64,000 nucleotides of DNA from Alphaproteobacteria bacterium (GTDB taxonomy: Bacteria > Pseudomonadota > Alphaproteobacteria > Rhodobacterales > Rhodobacteraceae). Numbering within the stretch: the first letter of the stretch is position 1; every line of letters begins with the position of its first letter. The position numbers were made by a program, and so were the translations under genes. Below are positions 51,478-58,382 of the stretch, piece by piece. The stretch lies in NCBI GenBank assembly GCA_030425185.1, contig JAUIAU010000014.1, positions 1 through 64,000 of the forward strand, given 5' to 3'. The notes under the pieces are model-generated. The model was not told the DNA's origin. It made no database searches and saw only the letters and a list, made by a program, of their open reading frames with translations.

Positions 51478-52517
51478 TGCGCGGCCACGTCCTGCGCCAG
51501 TTCGGCCTCGATCTGGGACTTGGCGGCGCGGGTCAGGACCTGCCGGATGCGGCTGACGCCGAGGTCGTGCTGGTAGAGCATCTCGCGCTTGCGGGCGTCG
51601 TCGGGCATGCCTTCCAGCATCACCCGGTCCTGCTCCAGCACGTTCCAGTGGTTGGTTTCGAGCTGCGCGCGGTAGAGGAAGCGCCAGCTTTCGCGCGCCA
51701 GCCCCTCGACCTGCCGGAGCCGCCAGAAGAACACCTTGCAGGTGGTGGCATCGACCGGCAGCACGTAGCCCACGATCCGCATGAAACCGCCCGGCCCCGC
51801 CGCGGGGGGATAGGGGATGTCGAGGAAGCAGAACATCGTGCCGTCATGGACCTCGAACTCGGTCCAGTCGAAGTTCTCGCCGACCTGCCCGACGCGGGAC
51901 ACCCGGAACCCGGCGTCGGTCTTGTCGAGCTTCATCAGGTCCTGCTTCGAGCCGAAGGCCAGCGTGAAGCTCTCGGAGTGCAGGTAGCAGCCGTGCATCG
52001 GGTCGGCGAGGTTATCGAGCGCGTAGCGGTAGTTGGTTTCCCAGACCGAGGTGCAGAGGAAACCGGTCCACTCGGGCGAGGTCAGTTCGTGCGGCAGCAC
52101 CAGCTCGGGCGCCTCGGGCCGCTCGACCGAGGGGATGTAGACGAAGACGCAGTCCTGCGCCTCGGTGACGGTGAAGGACTCGAGCGCCTTGCGGCCCTCC
52201 AGCGCGCATTCGGGCATCGCGGGCACCCGCTGCACCACGCCGTCGCCGTCCACGATCACGCCGTGGTAGCGGCAGCCGATGTTGCCCTCGTGGACCTCGC
52301 CATAGGACAGCGGCGCGCCGCGGTGCGGGCAGAAGTCCTCGAGGCAGCGGATGCGGCCCGCGCCGTCGCGCCACAGCACCAGCTTCCGCCCCAGCACCTT
52401 GGCCCCGTAGGGCTTGGTGGTCTTGATCTCGACCGACTTGGCGACCGGGTACCACTGGCCCAGGAGGCCGGTGTTCACGCGCTCTTCGATCAGGGTCTTC
52501 TTGTCGATGGCCGTCAC
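51474..52517 (-). CDS. Rieske non-haem iron oxygenase, alpha subunit
   Basis: 347 residues from GTG 52517, chosen because AAAGGAG lies 8 bases upstream; an in-frame ATG at 52538 has no ribosome site. The Rieske [2Fe-2S] ligands are Cys63-His65 (DFCPHRGAP) and Cys82-His85 (GCRYHG). The mononuclear iron site is the N-x2-D-x2-H-x4-H motif with Asp172, His175 and His180 (NLADPMHGCYLH). It resembles phthalate-type single-component alpha subunits; no beta subunit is encoded. It hydroxylates or demethylates an aromatic or related substrate using electrons from a reductase chain, here probably the flavodoxin pair at the operon's end. Confidence 0.93.
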   Translation of the reverse strand: MTAIDKKTLIEERVNTGLLGQWYPVAKSVEIKTTKPYGAKVLGRKLVLWRDGAGRIRCLEDFCPHRGAPLSYGEVHEGNIGCRYHGVIVDGDGVVQRVPAMPECALEGRKALESFTVTEAQDCVFVYIPSVERPEAPELVLPHELTSPEWTGFLCTSVWETNYRYALDNLADPMHGCYLHSESFTLAFGSKQDLMKLDKTDAGFRVSRVGQVGENFDWTEFEVHDGTMFCFLDIPYPPAAGPGGFMRIVGYVLPVDATTCKVFFWRLRQVEGLARESWRFLYRAQLETNHWNVLEQDRVMLEGMPDDARKREMLYQHDLGVSRIRQVLTRAAKSQIEAELAQDVAAQ

Positions 52518-52542
52518 GGGATGGTCTCCTTTCGACATCGGG

Positions 52543-53739
52543 TCAGGGAACGGGCACGGCCGAAGCGGCCAGCGCGGCATCGGTCTCGGCGCGGAAGGCG
52601 GCGAGGCGGGCATAGAAGCCGTCGACCTGCGCCTGTCCGTCCCGGGCGAGCGCGGCGTCGCGGGCGGCGACGGCCTCGCGCGTCTCGATGGCCCCGGCCT
52701 CGCCCACGCGGCGCGAGGCCTCCTGCACGAAGGCGCAGGCCGGGTAGCGCAGGGCCGCGAAGCGCGCGAAGGCGGCGGGCAGGTCGTCCGGGACGGCGGC
52801 CAGCGTGCGGGCCAGCACCGTGCCGTCCTCCATCGCCATCGCGCCCCCCTGCCCCATGAAGGGGGTCGAGGCATGCGCCGCATCGCCGATCAGCAGCACC
52901 CGTCCGCGCGACCAGGGCAGCGGCAGGGCCACTTCCTCGACGGCGGTGTAGAAGGGCTCGGCCTCGGGCGCCAGCGCGTCGAGGAACTGCCGGGCCGGGC
53001 CGCCGATGTCGGCAAAGGTCGCGGCCATCTCGGCGGCGCCCTGCGCGGGGTCGATCCGGCGGTCCTTGGGCATCGAGATGGTGCCGAAGGTGTAGAGACG
53101 GTCGTCCGAGATCGGCATGATCCCGAAGCGCTTGCCGGCCCCCATCACGAGGATCTTCGCGTCGATCTCGGCCGGGCGCGGATGCACCGAGCGCCAGACA
53201 CCGAAGCCGGTGTAGCGCGGCGCGACGTCCCAGCCCGCCAGCGCGCGGGTGCCAGAGCGCAGGCCCTCGGCCACGATCAGCGCGTCTGCCGCGTGCTCGG
53301 TCCCGTCGGTCAGGGTCACCCGGACGCCGCCGGGGGTCTCGGTGAGAGCGACGATCTCGGAGGCGAGGCGCAGCGGCACGCCCAGCGCGGCGCGGCGGGC
53401 GACGAGGATGCGGTGCAGGTCGGCGCGGCGGATGCCGACGATGGCCGGGATGCGCCCGCCGTCGAGCGCGGGATAGCGGGTTTCGGCCAGCGTGCGGCCC
53501 TGCGGGTCGAGGTAGAGGTTGCGCCCGTCGCGCACCGCGTAGCCCGCCGCGAGGATCTCGGGCAGCACGCCCAGCGCGTCGAGCGTCAGCAGGCCGTTGG
53601 AATAGACGAAGATGCCCGAGGAGGGCGCGGTATCGGTCGGCGCGCGTTCGAGCAGCCGGACCCGGTGCCCGGCCTGCGCCAGCGCGATCGCCGTGGCAGA
53701 GCCCGCGATGCCGGCACCGGAGATCAGGAGATCAGCCAT
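52543..53739 (-). CDS. FAD-dependent monooxygenase (PHBH-like)
   Basis: 398 residues of the aromatic-ring hydroxylase family. GxGxxG is in LLISGAGIAGSATAIALAQAG (4-24), the DG motif in ADALIVAEGLRSGTRAL (with Glu in place of Asp), and the GD motif in RVLLIGDAAHASTPFMGQGGAMAMEDGTVLARTL near 280. It inserts one hydroxyl into an aromatic ring, using NAD(P)H and oxygen. It lies between the ABC permease (13 bases) and the Rieske gene, so it is part of the same pathway. Confidence 0.92.
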   Translation of the reverse strand: MADLLISGAGIAGSATAIALAQAGHRVRLLERAPTDTAPSSGIFVYSNGLLTLDALGVLPEILAAGYAVRDGRNLYLDPQGRTLAETRYPALDGGRIPAIVGIRRADLHRILVARRAALGVPLRLASEIVALTETPGGVRVTLTDGTEHAADALIVAEGLRSGTRALAGWDVAPRYTGFGVWRSVHPRPAEIDAKILVMGAGKRFGIMPISDDRLYTFGTISMPKDRRIDPAQGAAEMAATFADIGGPARQFLDALAPEAEPFYTAVEEVALPLPWSRGRVLLIGDAAHASTPFMGQGGAMAMEDGTVLARTLAAVPDDLPAAFARFAALRYPACAFVQEASRRVGEAGAIETREAVAARDAALARDGQAQVDGFYARLAAFRAETDAALAASAVPVP

Positions 53740-53752
53740 CCGCCCTGCCCCC

Positions 53753-54523
53753 TCAGTGATCCGACCGCGGGATGTAGTGCAGCAGACGCGCCTCGACCCA
53801 GGTCAGGACCGAGTAGAGCGCGATCCCGATCAGCGTCAGCAGGATGATCGCGTTGAACACCATCGCGGCATTGGCCTGGCCCGACCCGAAGGAGATCAGG
53901 AAGCCGAGACCGGTGTTGCCGCCGACCAGTTCGCCGACGGTCACGCCGATCACGGCCAGCGTCGAGGCGATGCGCAGGCCCGCCATCAGGCTGGGCAGGG
54001 TCGAGGGGAACTGCACCTTCCAGAAGATCTGCCAGCGGGTCAGCGTATAGGCCCGGGCGAGGTTGAGAATGTCACGGTCCACGGTCTTCATCGCCTGCAG
54101 GACGTTCACGAGAACCGGGAAGAAGACGATCAGCACCGTCACCAGCAGCTTCGGCATCGAGTTGAAGCCGAACCACATGATGAAGAGCGGTGCGAAGGCC
54201 ACCTTGGGCGCGATCTGCAGCGCGAGGATGTAGGGCGAGAGCACCTTCTCCCAGAACTCGGACATGCCCAGCAGGTAGCCGATGGCGGCCCCGAGGACCG
54301 AGCCGAGCACGAAGCCCAGCACGGTGAAGAGCGCGGTCGAGGCGGTGTTGGCGAGCAGGTCCTCCTGCCGCCACATCCGGCCCAGCTCATCGAGCGTCTG
54401 GCTGAAGGTCGGGATGATGAAGCGCGGGACGCCCAGCGCCGGGGGCAGAACCTCCCACAGGACGATCACGCCGACCAGGACGAGGACGGTCATCAGCCAG
54501 TGATTGTTGCGCAGGATCTGCAT
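53753..54523 (-). CDS. ABC transporter permease (TauC/SsuC family)
   Basis: 256 residues from ATG 54523. About six helices, from LMTVLVLVGVIVLWEVLPPAL to the C-terminal AIILLTLIGIALYSVLTWVEARLL. The EAA-type loop is DILNLARAYTLTRWQIFWKVQFPSTLPS near 150, and GVTVGELVGGNTGLGFLI is a family block. This class imports taurine, sulfonates, nitrate, aromatic acids and vitamin precursors. It forms the membrane part of the importer with the products of 54651 and 55690. A long perfect hairpin lies between it and the binding-protein gene. Confidence 0.92.
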   Translation of the reverse strand: MQILRNNHWLMTVLVLVGVIVLWEVLPPALGVPRFIIPTFSQTLDELGRMWRQEDLLANTASTALFTVLGFVLGSVLGAAIGYLLGMSEFWEKVLSPYILALQIAPKVAFAPLFIMWFGFNSMPKLLVTVLIVFFPVLVNVLQAMKTVDRDILNLARAYTLTRWQIFWKVQFPSTLPSLMAGLRIASTLAVIGVTVGELVGGNTGLGFLISFGSGQANAAMVFNAIILLTLIGIALYSVLTWVEARLLHYIPRSDH

Positions 54524-54610
54524 GGGCTCGGGCAACCTTCCGGGTGTCGGGTCCCGCGCGGGCGCGGGCCGGGGGGAGAGAACGGCGAGGATCGGACGAT
54601 GCTTGGGGGC

Positions 54611-54641
54611 CGCGCGGCCGGAGGCGATCCGGCCGCGCGGC
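54611..54641 (-). terminator. perfect 12-bp intercistronic hairpin after the binding-protein gene
   Basis: CCGCGCGGCCGG (54611-54622) and CCGGCCGCGCGG (54630-54641) form a perfect stem with a 7-base loop, 9 bases after the binding-protein stop. No T-run follows on the minus strand, so it is probably a partial terminator or mRNA-stability element. Confidence 0.65.
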
Positions 54642-54650
54642 GGGGGGAGA

Positions 54651-55637
54651 TTACTCGCCGACGAAGGCGTTGGTGTAGAGGTCCTCGACCGGGACCGCGG
54701 TGCGGACGATCTCGTTGGCGAGATAGAAGTCCTGCACGGCCTTGATGCGCTCGGGATCGAAGGCGCCCAGCGGCTGGCCCTCGGCGGGCGAGTACACCTT
54801 GGCGACGTAGTCGCGCATGATGCCTTCGATCATCGCTTCCTGGCCCTCGTAGCGCGGCACGGCGGCCACGTAGTCGGCGGCAGCCTGCGCCGGGTCGGCC
54901 ATGATGTCACCGATGGCCCGCAGGACGCCCTGCACGACGCCGCGCACGACTTCCGGACGCTCCGCAATGGTCTTGTCGGAGGCGATGATCGCCTGCGCCA
55001 TGGCCGGGAACAGGGTGTCGACCGACTGCTCGCCCAGCTCGACGCCGGCCGCGCGGATCGAGGCCGCCCATTCCGGCACGCCCGAGATCGCCTGGATGTC
55101 GCCCGAGATCATCAGCTGGATCATGCCACCCGGGCCGACCGCCTGCGCGTCCACGTCGCCGCGGGTCATGCCCTGCGAGGCCAGAACGCCGAGCAGGTTG
55201 TAATAGGTGGTGTCCTGGTAGGCGAGCACGCCGATCGACTTGCCCGCGAAGTCCGCCGGGCCGGTGATGCCGCTGTCGGTGCGCCAGTAGAGCTGGGTCA
55301 GGCCGCGCCCGCCGAGCAGGGCGACGCCGCGGATGTCGAGGCCGTTCGCGCGCACGATGATCGGGGTATCGCCGATGCCGCCGCCGAGATCGGCGTTGCC
55401 GACCGCGACTTGGGCCGCCACGTCCGCGCCGCCCTTGCCGATCTGGAAATCGACCTCGAGGCCGGCGTCGGCGAAGTAGCCCTTGCTCTTGGCGAGGTGG
55501 AACGGCGCGAAGGCGGGCAGGAAGTCCGGCGCCGGGAAGAGGTAGGTCACGGTCTCCTGGGCCTGCGCCCCGGTGGCCATGAGCGCCACGAGCGCGGCGG
55601 CGGCGGTCCGTTTGAAGAAGTGCATCATGGTCGTCAT
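54651..55637 (-). CDS. ABC transporter substrate-binding protein (NMT1/THI5-like, TauA family)
   Basis: 328 residues. A signal peptide (FFKRTAAAALVALMATGAQA) exports it to the periplasm. The mature protein shows TauA/SsuA/NMT1-type features: PDFLPAFAPFHLAKSKGYFADAGLEV, VGNADLGGGIGDTPIIVRANG, FAGKSIGVLAYQDTTYYNLLG and GMIQLMISGDIQAISGVPEWA. It delivers the pathway substrate to the permease. Starts at ATG 55637 or at Met4/Met5 are all plausible. The ligand is probably the compound degraded by the operon, but the pocket cannot be read from sequence. Confidence 0.9.
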   Translation of the reverse strand: MTTMMHFFKRTAAAALVALMATGAQAQETVTYLFPAPDFLPAFAPFHLAKSKGYFADAGLEVDFQIGKGGADVAAQVAVGNADLGGGIGDTPIIVRANGLDIRGVALLGGRGLTQLYWRTDSGITGPADFAGKSIGVLAYQDTTYYNLLGVLASQGMTRGDVDAQAVGPGGMIQLMISGDIQAISGVPEWAASIRAAGVELGEQSVDTLFPAMAQAIIASDKTIAERPEVVRGVVQGVLRAIGDIMADPAQAAADYVAAVPRYEGQEAMIEGIMRDYVAKVYSPAEGQPLGAFDPERIKAVQDFYLANEIVRTAVPVEDLYTNAFVGE

Positions 55638-55689
55638 GGTCCCTGTTGCTGCTGGGTGGGTAGGGCTGCCGGTGGGCAGAGGGGCGGGA

Positions 55690-56472
55690 TCAGGCTGCGT
55701 CGGCCTTCTCCTCGAGTTTCAGGTGCTGGAAGAGCTGCGCGGCGTACTGGCCGACCTCGGGCATCAGCCGCCGCTTGAGCGGCTCGTCCCGGTGCGGCAG
55801 GTCCACCCTGATCTCGGCGACGATGGTGCCGGGGCGCTCGGACAGGATCAGGATGCGGTCCGACATCAGCACCGCCTCGGACAGGTCATGCGTGATGAGC
55901 AGCGTGGTCTTCTTCGCGGCGGCGATGGTCTTGCCGAACGAGTTCTGGAGCAGGAGCTTGGTCTGCGCGTCGAGCGCCGAGAACGGCTCGTCGAGCAGGA
56001 TGATCTCGGGATCGATGGCCAGCGTCCGGGCCAGCGCCGCGCGCTGCCGCATGCCGCCCGAAAGCTGGTAGGGGTAATGGTTCTCGAAGCCCGCGAGGTG
56101 GCAATGCGCCAGTTCCCGCATCGCCCTCTCCCGGCGGATGGCCCTCGGAACGCCGCGTGCTTCCAGCCCGAACTCGATGTTGGCGAGGATGCTGCGCCAA
56201 GGCAGCAGCAGGTCCTTCTGGAGCATGAAGCCGACATGGGCGTTCGGCCCGGTCACCGGCTCGTTGCTGACCAGCACCTCGCCCGCCGTTGGCTGGTAGA
56301 GCCCGGCGGTCATGCTGAGCAGCGTGGACTTGCCGCAGCCCGACGGGCCGACCACGGCGACGAACTCGCCCTCTTCCACGCGGAAGGTGATGTCCTTGAC
56401 CGCGGTCAGCGCACCGCCCTTGGCGGTGTGAAACTCCTTGCGGACGCCCCGGTACTCAAGCGCCATAGCCAT
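55690..56472 (-). CDS. ABC transporter ATP-binding protein (TauB/SsuB family)
   Basis: 260 residues from ATG 56472 (MAMALEYRGVRKEF); a second Met two codons later is also possible. Walker A GPSGCGKST is near residue 40, the Q-loop in FMLQKDLLLPW, the signature in YPYQLSGGMRQRAALARTL, Walker B EIILLDEPFSALD and switch ITHDLSEAV. It powers import with the TauC-like permease. It overlaps the end of the small first gene of the operon by 17 bases. Confidence 0.92.
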   Translation of the reverse strand: MAMALEYRGVRKEFHTAKGGALTAVKDITFRVEEGEFVAVVGPSGCGKSTLLSMTAGLYQPTAGEVLVSNEPVTGPNAHVGFMLQKDLLLPWRSILANIEFGLEARGVPRAIRRERAMRELAHCHLAGFENHYPYQLSGGMRQRAALARTLAIDPEIILLDEPFSALDAQTKLLLQNSFGKTIAAAKKTTLLITHDLSEAVLMSDRILILSERPGTIVAEIRVDLPHRDEPLKRRLMPEVGQYAAQLFQHLKLEEKADAA

Positions 56473-56758
56473 GCTCCGCGTAGGCGGCGTCGAGCAGGGC
56501 GTTGGTTGCGGCAAGCTCCTCGTGCAGAAGCGCGACCGACCAGTCGGTGCGCCCGGAGCGCGGAGCGACCACCGCGCGCTCGGTCAGCGCCTCGGCGACG
56601 GCCTCGAAGTCATGGGTGCCGCCCCGGTAGATCTCCATCAGCGCGGCGGCCAGCGCCGCCTCGGCGGGCTCGAGGTCGCGCCCGCGGCTTTGGTGGGCGA
56701 GGGCCGGACGGCTGGTGTCGCGGGCCCGCTGGGACAGGCGGTCCTTGAAAGCATCCAT
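56456..56758 (-). CDS. small conserved protein heading the aromatic operon, possible recombinase-like HTH family
   Basis: 100 residues, helical and acidic-basic mixed (AEAALAAALMEIYRGGTHDFEAVAEALTERAV). It recalls the small proteins labelled recombinase-like helix-turn-helix domain that accompany aromatic oxygenase operons, but I cannot confirm the family. ATG 56758 has a strong AGGAGG ribosome site, and the stop overlaps the ATPase gene, which supports a real, translated first gene. A role as co-regulator or accessory protein is conceivable. Confidence 0.65.
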   Translation of the reverse strand: MDAFKDRLSQRARDTSRPALAHQSRGRDLEPAEAALAAALMEIYRGGTHDFEAVAEALTERAVVAPRSGRTDWSVALLHEELAATNALLDAAYAEHGYGA

Positions 56759-56818
56759 CGGGCGGGCCTCCTCGGGGCTGGCCCGGCGGGGTGGCGCCGG
56801 GTCGGAAACGGGTGCATG

Positions 56819-56834
56819 TGTTCAAATACGAACA
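56819..56834. promoter_or_regulatory. IclR-type operator, minus-strand side of the divergent promoter
   Basis: TGTTC-AAATAC-GAACA is a perfect 5-bp inverted repeat with 6-base spacer. It lies between the operon start (56758) and its presumed promoter (TTGACA on the minus strand at 56876-56871). A related half-site ATGTTCAAAA follows at 56837-56846. The same GTTC-N6-GAAC form recurs at 56947-56960. Confidence 0.68.
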
Positions 56835-56902
56835 TCATGTTCAAAATAGTGAAGCTGAGTCCGGTACACCTGTCAACGGTTTTTTCCACCGGAGCGCGAG
56901 CG

Positions 56903-56961
56903 TTGACAGAAGCCCCTGCGCCGACTTATTCTTTTGTGAACGTTTCGTTCTAATATGAACA
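56903..56961 (+). promoter_or_regulatory. sigma-70 promoter with overlapping downstream IclR-type operator
   Basis: TTGACA (56903-56908) and TATTCT (56927-56932) are 18 bases apart and face the FAD monooxygenase gene. The palindrome GTTC-TAATAT-GAAC (56947-56960) sits just past the expected transcription start, a repressor position. It matches the 56819 site in spacing and in the AATA core. Confidence 0.65.
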
Positions 56962-56984
56962 CTCTTGCACCGGGAGACAGCCAG

Positions 56985-58136
56985 ATGGCGGGACTGCGCG
57001 TTGGAATCGTTGGGGGCGGCGTCGGCGGTCTGTGCCTCGGGGCCGCGTTGCGGGCGGCGGGCCATACGGTCACGGTCGTCGAGCAGGCGCGCGCCTATGG
57101 CCGCCTCGGCGCGGATGTGAACCTGACCCCGAACGCCGTCCATGCGCTCGACGGGCTGGGTCTCGGCCTCGGCGCGCGCCTACGGGAAACCGCGGCCCGG
57201 CCCGAGTTCCGGCTGAGCCGGACCTTGGACACCGGCGAGATCACCTCGCAGGTGCCGATGAGCACCGAAGCCGAAAACCGCTACGGCGCGCCGCAACTGA
57301 CGATCCACCGCGCCGACCTGCTCGACGCTCTGGAAGCGGCTCTCGGGGCCGAGTCGCTGCGCCTCGGGGCGCGCGGGGTGGCGATGGTGCAGGACGCCGA
57401 CCACGCGACGCTGACGCTCGAGTCGGGCGAGACGCTGGAGTTTGACGTGCTGGTGGGCGCGGACGGCATCCATTCGAAGGTCCGTGCCACCCTCTTCGGG
57501 CCGGATGCGCCCCGCTTCACCGGGCTGGTGTCGTGGCGCGGCACCTGCCCGCGCTCCGCCCTCGGCGACCTGCCGAACCTCGACAGCTTCACCAAATGGT
57601 GGGGGCCGACCCCCGACCGGCAGATCGTCACCTTCCCGCTGACCCGGGGCGAGGAGATCTTCGTCTTCGCCACCACCGCGCAGGAAGGCTGGACCGAGGA
57701 GGGCTGGACCCTGCCCGGCGACCCCGAGGTGCTGCGTGCCGCCTACGCCGATTTCCACCCGGAGGCGCGCGCCCTGCTCGACGGTCCCGAGACCGTCACC
57801 CGCTCGGCCCTCCACGTCCGCGATCCGATGCCGCGCTGGTCGGACGGGCGGATGACGGTGCTCGGCGATGCCGCGCACCCGATGGTGCCGTTCATGGCGC
57901 AGGGCGCCTGCATGGCGATCGAGGACGCCGTGGTGCTGGCCCGCGCGCTGGGGACCGCAACCCCCGCCACCGTGCCGGAGGCGCTGGCCGCCTACGAGGA
58001 CACCCGCCGCGACCGCACGGCCCGCGTGCAGGAAGGCTCGCTGGCGAACGACTGGCTCAAGGGTGCCGGGAACGCCGACTGGGTCTACGGCTACGATGCC
58101 TGGGGCGTTGCCCTCGGGGACGCGGCCGCCGCCTGA
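56985..58136 (+). CDS. FAD-dependent monooxygenase, NicC/salicylate-hydroxylase-like
   Basis: 383 residues from ATG 56985, chosen over ATG 56955 because GGGAG lies upstream of it and the earlier ATG lies inside an operator palindrome. Motifs: RVGIVGGGVGGLCLGAALRAAG at the N-terminus, FDVLVGADGIHSKVRATLF (DG motif near 155) and VLGDAAHPMVPFMAQGACMAIEDA near 290. The pattern GAPQLTIHRADLLDAL and the C-terminal WVYGYDAW resemble 6-hydroxynicotinate 3-monooxygenase, but the His that NicC uses early in the chain appears as Asn (DVNLTPN). It is divergent from the 15-gene operon, sharing its control region, so it should hydroxylate an intermediate or the substrate of that pathway. Confidence 0.88.
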   Translation: MAGLRVGIVGGGVGGLCLGAALRAAGHTVTVVEQARAYGRLGADVNLTPNAVHALDGLGLGLGARLRETAARPEFRLSRTLDTGEITSQVPMSTEAENRYGAPQLTIHRADLLDALEAALGAESLRLGARGVAMVQDADHATLTLESGETLEFDVLVGADGIHSKVRATLFGPDAPRFTGLVSWRGTCPRSALGDLPNLDSFTKWWGPTPDRQIVTFPLTRGEEIFVFATTAQEGWTEEGWTLPGDPEVLRAAYADFHPEARALLDGPETVTRSALHVRDPMPRWSDGRMTVLGDAAHPMVPFMAQGACMAIEDAVVLARALGTATPATVPEALAAYEDTRRDRTARVQEGSLANDWLKGAGNADWVYGYDAWGVALGDAAAA

Positions 58137-58311
58137 CCGGAACCGCCTGACCTGAGCCACCCGTCTCGTGCAGGGCAGCCTTGCACGGGGCAAGCGGCCC
58201 TTTCCCTTGCGTTTGCCGGGCAACCGGGCTATTGGCCGCGCACAGGTGCCGGGCACCTGCCGCCTGCGGACCTCGGTCACGGTGAAGCCCGGATCAGAAC
58301 GACATCTCACC

Positions 58312-58373
58312 CTCGAAGCATTTCGCAGGTGGGCAATGCAGGCTCCCTCCCGTTCCGAAATGCCTCTTTCGAG
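58312..58373 (+). promoter_or_regulatory. structured leader of the MATE gene that can mask its ribosome site
   Basis: CATTTCG pairs with CGAAATG, and the flanking CTCGAA pairs with TTCGAG, giving a two-part stem across 62 bases. The last pairing uses GAG of the GAGGAG ribosome site at 58371-58376, seven bases before ATG 58383. It could be a cis-acting RNA switch or translational attenuator. It matches no riboswitch class I know. Confidence 0.45.
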
Positions 58374-58382
58374 GAGTGAACG

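Noticed and set aside
52518-52883. Longer N-terminus for the Rieske oxygenase
   Set aside because: The extension is Arg/Pro-rich shadow of the neighbouring monooxygenase; an AAAGGAG ribosome site directly before GTG 52517 fixes the start.
56985-58136. Calling the monooxygenase NicC
   Set aside because: Overall resemblance is good but the early active-site His is not present, so the substrate is left open.
58137-58382. Cobalamin or guanidine-type riboswitch upstream of the MATE gene
   Set aside because: The leader has a real stem, but the conserved boxes of these classes are not present.
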